A stretch of DNA of 37,992 nt from JACKCP01 sp051744925. Lineage in GTDB: Bacteria; Desulfobacterota; Desulfobacteria; Desulfobacterales; JACKCP01. The stretch is from the NCBI GenBank assembly GCA_051744925.1, contig JBNJDM010000013.1, positions 1-37,992 on the forward strand, written 5' to 3'. A program made the position numbers and the translations under genes. Below are positions 18,269 through 26,376 of the stretch, one piece after another (within the stretch, counting starts at the first letter, position 1; each line of letters starts with the position of its first letter). The notes under the pieces were generated by a model, which was not told where the DNA came from, searched no databases, and saw only the letters and a list, made by a program, of their open reading frames with translations.

Positions 18269-19487
18269 AACGAATACCCTCAACCGGATCAAGTTTTGAT
18301 GCCTGAGAAGCCGGATAAAGCGTGGAAAAAAAGCATATAATCAATGCACATGCAGCCGTGACTGCAACATCCACAAATGCAAGATCAACAGGAAGTGTGG
18401 TAAAAGGATATGCATCAGGGAGTTTTATGAACTCATATCTGCTTAAAATCTCACATAAAATCACTCCGAAAAAAATACCTGTAAATGTGCCTATTCCTCC
18501 GATTATTGTGCCCTGAATTACAAAAATTCTTTTAATGCTGCGGCTTCCAGCTCCCATTGTCTTCATTATGGCTATCTCTTTGGTTTTTTCCATTACAAGC
18601 ATAATAAGAGAACTTGCAATATTAAACGCTGCCACAAGAATAATCAGGGTTAGTATAATAAACATTGCAGTTTTTTCGAGTTTTAATGCGGAAAATAAAG
18701 ACTGATTCATCTCCATCCAGGTTCTTGAATAATAACTGTTATCAAGATCTTGCCTGACTTCATCAGCTGTATCACCTGCTTTGAATATATCTTTTAAGTA
18801 AACCCCGATACCTGTAAGTTCATCATTCAAGCCGAGAACTGACTGTACATCTTTTACACTCATATATGCAACAGCATTATCATATTCATAAAGACCGCTT
18901 TCAAAAACTTCTGCAACATAAAGCTCGTTCATTTCAGGGACAACACCAACAGGTGAAATATTCCAATCAGCACTAAATGCAAATATTTTATCACCGGCAG
19001 AAACACCAAGTGAACCTGCAACTCCTTTTCCAAGAATTACAGAATTTCTGCTTTCACCCTTAAGAAGTTTTTTTGCCTCATCTGCTGACACACCTTTAAT
19101 TACCTGCCTGTCGGATTTTACATCAACTCCTCTGATAACCGTTCCTGTTAGCCCCCATTTAGAACGGAGCATAACTCTCCCTGAAATATGGGGGAGTATA
19201 TCTTCAACATTTTTATGTTTTTTTATTTTATTAACAGCATTATCATACTCTGAGACAGAACCGTTTTTTGCGTTAAGAATCAGATGGGGTTCCATCCCGA
19301 GAATTTTTGTCCTGAGATCTTTTTCAGCTCCTGACATTACAGCAATTACAACAACAAGTGCCATAACACCGAGACAAACACCTGCCACAGACAAAAAACC
19401 TACCAAAGAAATAAACCCTTGTTTTCTTTTTGCCCTGAGATACCTAATAGCAACAGAAAACTCAAAACCTAAACCCGGTTTAAACAT
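18261..19487 (-). CDS. lolC: Lipoprotein-releasing system transmembrane protein LolC/LolE
   Basis: A 408-aa inner-membrane subunit of the lipoprotein release ABC transporter. The N-terminal motif AIRYLRAKRKQGFISLVGFLS leads into the first transmembrane helix. A periplasmic domain covers about 50-265, and three more helices form the FtsX domain (LIILVAAFNIASSLIMLVME, EIAIMKTMGA). Only one LolC/E-type gene is present, so it probably acts as a homodimer (LolF-like) with LolD. The ATG at 19487 is preferred over TTG at 19499. It lies 16 nt after lysS. Confidence 0.93.
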   Translation of the reverse strand: MFKPGLGFEFSVAIRYLRAKRKQGFISLVGFLSVAGVCLGVMALVVVIAVMSGAEKDLRTKILGMEPHLILNAKNGSVSEYDNAVNKIKKHKNVEDILPHISGRVMLRSKWGLTGTVIRGVDVKSDRQVIKGVSADEAKKLLKGESRNSVILGKGVAGSLGVSAGDKIFAFSADWNISPVGVVPEMNELYVAEVFESGLYEYDNAVAYMSVKDVQSVLGLNDELTGIGVYLKDIFKAGDTADEVRQDLDNSYYSRTWMEMNQSLFSALKLEKTAMFIILTLIILVAAFNIASSLIMLVMEKTKEIAIMKTMGAGSRSIKRIFVIQGTIIGGIGTFTGIFFGVILCEILSRYEFIKLPDAYPFTTLPVDLAFVDVAVTAACALIICFFSTLYPASQASKLDPVEGIRYG

Positions 19488-19503
19488 TATTTTTCCCAAA
19501 AAA

Positions 19504-20991
19504 TTATTGATCCAAAGAAGGTCTCATGTGAGGAAAAAGTATAACCTCTCTTATTGAAGCTGCATCAGTAAAAAGCATAACAAGCCTGTCTATGCCTATG
19601 CCTTCGCCTGCCGTAGGCGGCATACCGTATTCCAGAGCTTCAATATAGTCATTATCCATCATATGCGCCTCACCATCACCGTCGTCCCTTTTTTTGACCT
19701 GATCAAGAAATCTTTCCTTCTGATCATCAGGATCATTAAGCTCAGAAAATCCGTTGGCAATTTCCCTTCCACCCACAAACAGTTCAAACCTTTCTGTAAA
19801 CTCAGGATCTTTGTCACTTCTTCTGGATAAAGGAGATACCTCTACAGGATAATGGGTCACAAAGGTAGGCTGAATAAGATTGGGCTCTACCAGAGCTTCA
19901 AAAAGCTTTGTTATTATTTTACCGATTTTTTCTTTTTTTGTTATGGTTACTCCGTTTTCCTCTGCAAACTGCAAAAGACCTTCTTTATTATCAAGAAGAG
20001 ATTTATCCATACCTGCAATTTCACAAAGAGCATCTGTCAGAGGAATTCTTTTCCATGGTTTTTCAAAAGAGATTTTATCTCCCTGATACTCTGTTTCCCT
20101 TGAGTTCAGAACTTCATCTGCAATTTCGCAGAAAAGATCTTCAGTAAGATTCATTAAATCTTCATATGATGCATATGCCTGATAAAATTCAAGCATAGTA
20201 AATTCAGGATTGTGCCTTGTTGAGACACCTTCGTTTCTGAAATTTCTGTTTATCTCAAAAACCCTGTCAAACCCTCCTACAACAAGCCTTTTCAGATAGA
20301 GTTCAGGAGCAATTCTTAAAAAGAGCTCCATATCAAGGGCATTATGATGAGTTACAAAAGGAGTTGCTTCTGCGCCGCCGGCAACAGGCTGCATCATAGG
20401 GGTTTCAACTTCGAGAAAATCTTTTTTGCTTAAAAACTCTCTTATTTTCTGAACAATTTTCGCCCTTTTGACAAATATATCCCTTACGTCCTCATTCATT
20501 ATAAGATCTACATATCTTCGCCTGTACCTTTTTTCAGGATCTTTGAGACCGTGAAATTTTTCAGGCAGAGGTCTTACTGACTTTGAAAGAAGGATGAACT
20601 CATCTGCAAAGATTGTCCATTCTCCTGTTTTTGTCTGGAAAAGAGGGCCTGTTATACCTACAATATCGCCTATATCAAGCTGTTTGAACATTGCATAGGT
20701 GTCATCGCCTACCCTGCTTTTAGAAAGATAAGCCTGCATGCGCAGACCTGTGCCGTCTTTAATTCTTATAAATGATGATTTACCGAACTTATTCACAGCC
20801 ATCATCCGGCCGGCCACAGTAAAAACCTCTCCTTCTTCTCCTAGTTTTTCAGGGGCTTTTTCAATAACATCCTTTAGTTCTTTAACAGAATTTACAACCT
20901 GAAAATTGTTCGGATACAGATTTATACCTGATTCAGAAATTAATTTATTTTTTTCTCTTCTTTGTTCAAGAAGATCTTTTTTATCGGTCAT
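19504..20991 (-). CDS. lysS: Lysyl-tRNA synthetase, class II
   Basis: A 495-aa enzyme that charges tRNA-Lys. An N-terminal OB-fold anticodon-binding domain (about 55-150) includes VAGRMMAVNKFGKSSFIRI. The class II core has motif 1 near PMMQPVAGGAEATPF, motif 2 FRNEGVSTRHNPEFTMLEF and motif 3 GEGIGIDRLVMLFTD. Length and motifs are standard. It is the first gene of the envelope run, 16 nt before lolC, a common arrangement in deltaproteobacteria. The promoter should lie in 20992-21135. Confidence 0.97.
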   Translation of the reverse strand: MTDKKDLLEQRREKNKLISESGINLYPNNFQVVNSVKELKDVIEKAPEKLGEEGEVFTVAGRMMAVNKFGKSSFIRIKDGTGLRMQAYLSKSRVGDDTYAMFKQLDIGDIVGITGPLFQTKTGEWTIFADEFILLSKSVRPLPEKFHGLKDPEKRYRRRYVDLIMNEDVRDIFVKRAKIVQKIREFLSKKDFLEVETPMMQPVAGGAEATPFVTHHNALDMELFLRIAPELYLKRLVVGGFDRVFEINRNFRNEGVSTRHNPEFTMLEFYQAYASYEDLMNLTEDLFCEIADEVLNSRETEYQGDKISFEKPWKRIPLTDALCEIAGMDKSLLDNKEGLLQFAEENGVTITKKEKIGKIITKLFEALVEPNLIQPTFVTHYPVEVSPLSRRSDKDPEFTERFELFVGGREIANGFSELNDPDDQKERFLDQVKKRDDGDGEAHMMDNDYIEALEYGMPPTAGEGIGIDRLVMLFTDAASIREVILFPHMRPSLDQ

Positions 20992-21135
20992 GATGTGTCA
21001 CCATATCTTTTCTTTGTTAAATTATATTTAATCAGCCTTAGGTAACTTATTTCAAATCTTACGTCAAGAAAAGCAAATTTTATATTTTACTGAACCAGGC
21101 TTCAATCATAGCTCCGAAACCTTCAACACCCTTAA

Positions 21136-22434
21136 TCAGTTTTTATAGAAAACAAGCACAGCCCTTACACCTTTTTCATATCTTTTGTTTTCCAGATGAA
21201 ATCTTGCATTATAAAGCTCTGTAAGCCTTACTACTATAGACAAGCCAAGGCCTGAACCTTTTTTTTTGGTTGAAAAAAAAGGATCATATATTTTAGCAAG
21301 AATGTTTTCAGGTATTCCCTCACCTGAATCTTCTATGACAATTTCCGTATAATACTTTTTTGAATAAAGGCCGACAAAAATACTACCGTTTTCAGGAGTT
21401 ACCTCCATGGCATTTATTAAAAGGTTCCATATTATCTGCTTAAAATGATCAGGATCGATTTCAACAACAGAATTATCATTTAATTCTGTTAAAACCTCTA
21501 TTTTATTTTTTACCTTTTTGTCCTCTTTAAAAATTTTTAATAATTCCCTGATTTCAGATGCAGGATTGATTTTTTTCTTTTTTACATCTCCTGGCCTTGC
21601 AAAGTAGAGAAAATTCTGTACAAGACTGTCAAGACGAAGAGACTCTCTTTGAATTATATTCCCGAGTTTTTTTACATCATCGTTTCTTCCGTTTTCAATA
21701 TCAGAAAGAAGGAGCTGTATAGAACCTCTTAAAGATGCCATGGGATTTTTTATTTCATGGGCAAACCCTGCAGAAATTTCTCCGGCATATGCAAGCCTTT
21801 CAACCCTTTTTACATAATCGTCCATTTTTTTAAGATCTTTTTTTGCTTTTCTAAGCTGAACAGTTAAAAGGCTTGCAAGCCAGGCAACTGCAAAAGAAGA
21901 AAGAATAAAAATAAAAACCTGAAAAAAAAGGCCTGAAGCAGTTACAGAACGATCCTGTGAAAAATAAAAAAGATCTTTTATAACTCCGTAGTATTTAAGA
22001 TTTACTAAAAGTCCGTACTGAACACTTACAAGTGAAGCAATCCAGAAAGGTCGGGTTCCTGAAAGAAGGGAAGATGAATAAAGAATTACAACAAGATAAA
22101 AAAACTGAAAAACACTGCTGTAAACTCCTGTAAAATATATAAGGAATGTAACAAGGAATGTATCTGTAATAATCTGTACAACAGAAAAAACAATCTTATT
22201 TTTTATAAAGTTGAATATAAAAGAATAAAATAAAGTTAAAAATATTATAACTGCTGCAAAAAGATAAAGACCCACAACCTGAATACTCAGAACTTCCTGG
22301 GAGCTCCGGGCATAAAAAAAATAAAAACCTGATATAACAAAAAGAGAAAATACAAGCCGGCAGAACATCAGCCATTTGAGCCGCCGGCTTATATTTGACT
22401 CTGTCAAGGATATAGTTCTATGATATCTGCTCAA
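21136..22434 (-). CDS. pilS: Sensor histidine kinase, PilS-like
   Basis: A 432-aa inner-membrane kinase. Six hydrophobic helices fill residues about 20-195, with short loops and no large periplasmic domain. A HisKA domain follows with H226 in GFAHEIKNPMASLRGS, then the ATPase domain: N box IWNLLINAMEVTPENG, G1 DSGEGIPENI and G2 KGSGLGLSIVVRLTEL. The six-helix sensor and the position 22 nt after pilC match PilS, which with the sigma-54 regulator PilR controls pilin expression. No pilR gene follows. It starts with TTG at 22434 (GAGGA upstream), since a stop lies just before it in frame. Confidence 0.82.
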   Translation of the reverse strand: MSRYHRTISLTESNISRRLKWLMFCRLVFSLFVISGFYFFYARSSQEVLSIQVVGLYLFAAVIIFLTLFYSFIFNFIKNKIVFSVVQIITDTFLVTFLIYFTGVYSSVFQFFYLVVILYSSSLLSGTRPFWIASLVSVQYGLLVNLKYYGVIKDLFYFSQDRSVTASGLFFQVFIFILSSFAVAWLASLLTVQLRKAKKDLKKMDDYVKRVERLAYAGEISAGFAHEIKNPMASLRGSIQLLLSDIENGRNDDVKKLGNIIQRESLRLDSLVQNFLYFARPGDVKKKKINPASEIRELLKIFKEDKKVKNKIEVLTELNDNSVVEIDPDHFKQIIWNLLINAMEVTPENGSIFVGLYSKKYYTEIVIEDSGEGIPENILAKIYDPFFSTKKKGSGLGLSIVVRLTELYNARFHLENKRYEKGVRAVLVFYKN

Positions 22435-22456
22435 TATCGGATAAAATCCTCATATA

Positions 22457-23665
22457 TTAACCAATTCCTCCTGCCATTTTAAACACAGGAAGATACATTG
22501 AAACAACAAGACCGCCAATAACCACACCTAAAAAAACAAGCATAAAAGGCTCTATCAAAGCAGTAAGATTGTCCACAGCCTGATCAACCTCTTCTTCATA
22601 AAAATCGGCAATCTTGATAAGCATAGTTTCCAGAGCACCTGTTTGTTCACCAACAGATATCATGGAACATACCATTGTAGGAAAAACACCGCTTTCTATA
22701 AGAGGTTCAGCCATTGTCCGACCTTCTGAAATAGAGTCTTTTACATCTAGAACAGCCTCTTCCACAATGGCGTTCCCCGATGTTCGTGCAACTATATCAA
22801 GGCCTTCAAGAATTGAAACTCCCGAAGCAAGCATGGTCCCCATTGTTCTGGTAAAATTTGCTACTGCAACCTTTCTTATAAGAATACCAATTACAGGCAT
22901 TCTTAAAAACATATCATCAAGTACGTACTTACCTTTTGTTGTTTTATAAACCCATTTAAATAAAAATATAAAAGCTGCTAATCCTATAATAATATAAAGA
23001 ATATTCCCTTTTACAAAATCACTCATACCTATAACAATCTGCGTAGGAGCAGGCAGGCTCTGACCCATCTCGGAAAACATTCTTTCAAAAACAGGTATAA
23101 CAAATACAAGGATTACAGCTACAACAATTATTGCTATGGCTATTGTTACAAGGGGATAGGTCATTGCTCCCTTAACCTGAGCCTTGAGCTTTGCATTCTT
23201 TTCCATGTAAGCAGAAACTCTTCTTAAAATTTCATCAAGAATACCACCGGCTTCACCTGCTGCGACCATATTTACAAAAAGACTGTCAAAAACCTTGGGG
23301 TGTTTTTTCATGGAATTGGCTAGTGTTTCACCACCTTCAACCGAGAACTTTACATCTGTAAGCACTTTTTTAAAAGTCGGGTTTTCCTGCTGTGATGAAA
23401 GAATATCAAGACATTGTACAACAGGAAGTCCTGCATCTATCATGGTGGAAAACTGTCTGCAAAAGACTATAATGTCCTTTGTTTCAACCTTGGGCTGAAG
23501 AAATCCAATGTTTTCAAAAAGATCCTTCGGTTTTGGTTTTACGCTTTTAGGTGTTATTCTCTGTTTTAAAAGTCTTGAACGAACAGCATCTTCAGAAGGT
23601 GCGTCCATTTCACCTTTTATTGTTCTGTTTTTCCTGTTCTTACCTTTCCAGACATATAGAGGCAT
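22457..23665 (-). CDS. pilC: Type IV pilus inner-membrane platform protein PilC (GspF family)
   Basis: A 402-aa polytopic protein that anchors the pilus base and couples the assembly and retraction ATPases to the growing fibre. It begins MPLYVWKGKNRKNRTIKGEM, typical of PilC, and holds two GspF repeats: FCRQFSTMIDAGLPVVQCLD and FTRTMGTMLASGVSILEGLD. Three transmembrane segments are visible near 170-195, 220-235 and the C-terminus. AAGGAG lies 8 nt before the ATG. Its ATPase PilB is encoded about 8 kb away in another operon of this window. Confidence 0.95.
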   Translation of the reverse strand: MPLYVWKGKNRKNRTIKGEMDAPSEDAVRSRLLKQRITPKSVKPKPKDLFENIGFLQPKVETKDIIVFCRQFSTMIDAGLPVVQCLDILSSQQENPTFKKVLTDVKFSVEGGETLANSMKKHPKVFDSLFVNMVAAGEAGGILDEILRRVSAYMEKNAKLKAQVKGAMTYPLVTIAIAIIVVAVILVFVIPVFERMFSEMGQSLPAPTQIVIGMSDFVKGNILYIIIGLAAFIFLFKWVYKTTKGKYVLDDMFLRMPVIGILIRKVAVANFTRTMGTMLASGVSILEGLDIVARTSGNAIVEEAVLDVKDSISEGRTMAEPLIESGVFPTMVCSMISVGEQTGALETMLIKIADFYEEEVDQAVDNLTALIEPFMLVFLGVVIGGLVVSMYLPVFKMAGGIG

Positions 23666-24280
23666 CAGCAGCTCCTTAGTTTAATTCTTCACATTATTTG
23701 ATTTAATCAAACAAAATAAGAAATTTACCGGTTAAATATAAAAGTTTTATATGTTACTTGATTAAACTTTTCATATTTTTTAAATAAATTTTTATAAGAA
23801 ATAAAAAAACATATATATTGTATTTAAAAATTTGAAACCAGCCGGACTTTGGTATTCATAACTTTTTTTCACGGCTGATACAATAAAACCATTTTTTTAA
23901 TTAAGAATCAATTAAGTCTTTTCAATGATGTGAAAATTTTTTTATTATCGCACAGATTAAAGATTTTGGGAACTACCCAGCTCCATTTTTCATTCTCTTT
24001 ATCAAATGTGCACAATTATCTATAATTATTTAATTTCTTGCAAAATCCCAAAGACTCAAGGTTAAAACCTGAACCTTAAACCATTAGTAAGATTTGAAAA
24101 TCATAACGAATCTAAAAATTGTTAAAATCAGAACTTTATGTCTTTGTGAGATTTATTCTATTCTATCTGAATAGTTACAAATTTTGTTTATAAAAACTAT
24201 TATTACCTTCATTTTTTTAATCTTTTTCGTTATACCGGTAAAGATTAAAATTATTAATTAAATAAAAATCCGGAGACTTC
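23666..24280 (+). other. 615-bp gene-free divergent region between pilC and the antiporter
   Basis: Very AT-rich with no credible coding frame. It must hold promoters for both neighbours. Visible structure: CAGCCG (23839) with CGGCTG (23872) around a 27-base loop; AAGGTT (24058) with AACCTT (24072) around an 8-base loop; and a TTTGATTTAATCAAA palindrome near 23700, just upstream of pilC, that could bind a dimeric regulator. I found no clear sigma-54 -24/-12 pair. The plus-strand gene has a good CGGAG site. Confidence 0.5.
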
Positions 24281-26176
24281 ATGGACTTTTCAGTTTTTTA
24301 TAATCCAAGCCTTACTATTGCATTTGCGCTTGCAGCCGGCATTATATGCCAGATCATTGCGCATCACATAAAAATACCGGGTATTGTTATTCTTCTTCTT
24401 TCAGGGGTAGTTTTAGGGCCTGACATGCTCGGACTCATAAGGCCCGAGTCACTGGGAAATGCTCTTACTATACTTACAGGTTTTGCTGTAGCTGTAATTT
24501 TATTTGAAGGAGGCATGAACCTTAAATTCTCCAAATTGAAAAAAGAACAAAAACCGATTTTATTTCTCATTGTTTCAGGAAGCATTATAACAGTTGCGGG
24601 TGGCAGCCTTGCTGCCAGATACATAATGGGGTGGCCTTGGCAGTCATCAATACTTTTTGGAACACTTGTAATGGTAACCGGGCCTACAGTTATAAACCCT
24701 CTTTTAAAAAGAATAAATGTTAAAAGACCTATAGCAACCGTACTTGAAGCTGAAGGTGTTATAATTGATGCAATTGGAGCTGTAGTTGCAGCAGTAGTCT
24801 TTGAAGCAGCACTCAGCGAATTTACAGGCACTCCTTTTGTGTGGGCTGTGGACATTGCTTCAAGAATAGGACTTGGAGCGGTTGCAGGTGCTGTTACAGG
24901 CTTTATAATAGTTTATATATTCAGAAACAAAAAACTTATACCTGAGGGCATGGAAAATATTTTTATTTTATGTATTATACTTGCTCTTTTCCAGGGCACA
25001 AATGCTGTTTTATCAGAAAGCGGTCTTGCTGCTGTTACAATAGCCGGAATTGTAACAGGAAACTTCACCACCCACGTTCTTGAAGACCTCATAGAATTTA
25101 AAGAAGAACTCACTATTATGCTCATAGGGATGCTTTTTGTTCTGCTTGCAGCAGATGTCAGACTTGAACAGGTTATTAATCTGGGAATTCCGGGTATTTT
25201 AACAGTTCTTATTCTTATATTTCTTGTCAGACCTGCAGCAGTATTTTCAGGTACAATCTTTACAGGGTTTAATTTAAAAGAAAAAATTTTTATATCATGG
25301 ATAGGCCCAAGAGGTATAGTTGCTGCTGCAGTAGCATCTTTTTTTGCAGCTGAAATGCAGCATAAAGGCCTTGCCGGAGGAATTGAATTAAGAGCTCTGG
25401 TTTTTCTTGTTATAACAGTTACAGTACTTACAGCAGGCCTTACAGGAGGATATGCCGCAGGATTTTTAGGGCTTAAAAGACCATCCAGGGTAGGATGGGT
25501 TCTGCTCGGGGCAAACGAGGTAGCAAGAGGGGTTGCAAAAATCCTCAAAGAATCAGGACAGGAGGTTGTCTGCATAGACTCGAATATTGATCACTGCCGG
25601 GCAGCAGAACAGGATTGCACAAAAGTAATTTACGGAAACGGTCTTGAATCTAGATATCTGATGAGAGCTGAAATAGATATAAGGCTCGGTACAATGGCTC
25701 TTACAGAAAACGAAGAAGTAAATTACGTTTTTATTCAAAATGTGAAAAGCCATGTAAAAAATATTGAACTTTACTCAGCTCTCAAGAAAAACAGTAACTC
25801 CCTTTCTGACAAAATGATTCATCAGAAAAACACAAAAGTTGCCTTCGGTTCTGCCACTGATATAAATGTGTGGTCATCCAGATTTAAAAAGCAGCAGGTA
25901 AGACTCCAGATATGGAAATATTCCGGGGAAAATGAGATAAAACTAACAAAGCTTGCTTCTGATGCCCCTGATGTTATGTTTTATGCTGCATGTATGAAAA
26001 AGACCATATGCATGCCTGTAGGTGATGATATGATAATAAAAAATCAGGATGAAATATTTACTTTTGTTTTTGATCAAAATATCAAAGAAGCTGTTCAATT
26101 TATGGAAAACTCGGGATTTGAGAGATTAACTGCAGATAAGGAAGAAAGATTCTCCACTTCAATGTGCTTTATCTGA
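24281..26176 (+). CDS. Cation:proton antiporter (CPA1/NhaP-like) with C-terminal TrkA-N domain
   Basis: A 631-aa inner-membrane antiporter, probably exchanging Na+ or K+ for protons. About 12 transmembrane helices span residues 8-400. The exchanger core shows GVVLGPDMLG, LFEGGMNLKF and TGPTVINPLLKR, and the ion-binding helix reads EGVIIDAIGAVVAAVVFE with the conserved Asp. IGPRGIVAAAVASFFA closes the transport domain. From about 405 a Rossmann TrkA-N (RCK) domain follows (VLLGANEVARGVAKIL, VVCIDSN), suggesting control by nucleotide or ion. The ion specificity is not readable. A CGGAG site lies 5 nt before the ATG. It appears to be a single-gene unit. Confidence 0.88.
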   Translation: MDFSVFYNPSLTIAFALAAGIICQIIAHHIKIPGIVILLLSGVVLGPDMLGLIRPESLGNALTILTGFAVAVILFEGGMNLKFSKLKKEQKPILFLIVSGSIITVAGGSLAARYIMGWPWQSSILFGTLVMVTGPTVINPLLKRINVKRPIATVLEAEGVIIDAIGAVVAAVVFEAALSEFTGTPFVWAVDIASRIGLGAVAGAVTGFIIVYIFRNKKLIPEGMENIFILCIILALFQGTNAVLSESGLAAVTIAGIVTGNFTTHVLEDLIEFKEELTIMLIGMLFVLLAADVRLEQVINLGIPGILTVLILIFLVRPAAVFSGTIFTGFNLKEKIFISWIGPRGIVAAAVASFFAAEMQHKGLAGGIELRALVFLVITVTVLTAGLTGGYAAGFLGLKRPSRVGWVLLGANEVARGVAKILKESGQEVVCIDSNIDHCRAAEQDCTKVIYGNGLESRYLMRAEIDIRLGTMALTENEEVNYVFIQNVKSHVKNIELYSALKKNSNSLSDKMIHQKNTKVAFGSATDINVWSSRFKKQQVRLQIWKYSGENEIKLTKLASDAPDVMFYAACMKKTICMPVGDDMIIKNQDEIFTFVFDQNIKEAVQFMENSGFERLTADKEERFSTSMCFI

Positions 26177-26376
26177 TTTTTTTTATTCTTTGTGTTACGA
26201 TTGACCTGAATCTGTCTGTATGACAATATTTCAGGCCTTATATAACCTGATATTTTTTATACACTAAACAAAGTTAAACTGAAATTTTTTTGCTAAGCTC
26301 CGGAAAATAAATTTTTCTGTATTTTTTTTACATCTGCAGAAAAGTTTTGTTCCTATATATTTTTGGGATATAAATT

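Noticed and set aside
23666..24280. Riboswitch or small RNA gene in the pilC-antiporter gap
   Set aside because: Only short isolated hairpins are visible; no known riboswitch consensus (for example GEMM) could be matched by eye.
24364..25575. Two long minus-strand frames inside the antiporter gene
   Set aside because: They are antisense shadows rich in Ser/Pro/Thr, with no domain and no ribosome-binding site; the plus-strand antiporter is certain.
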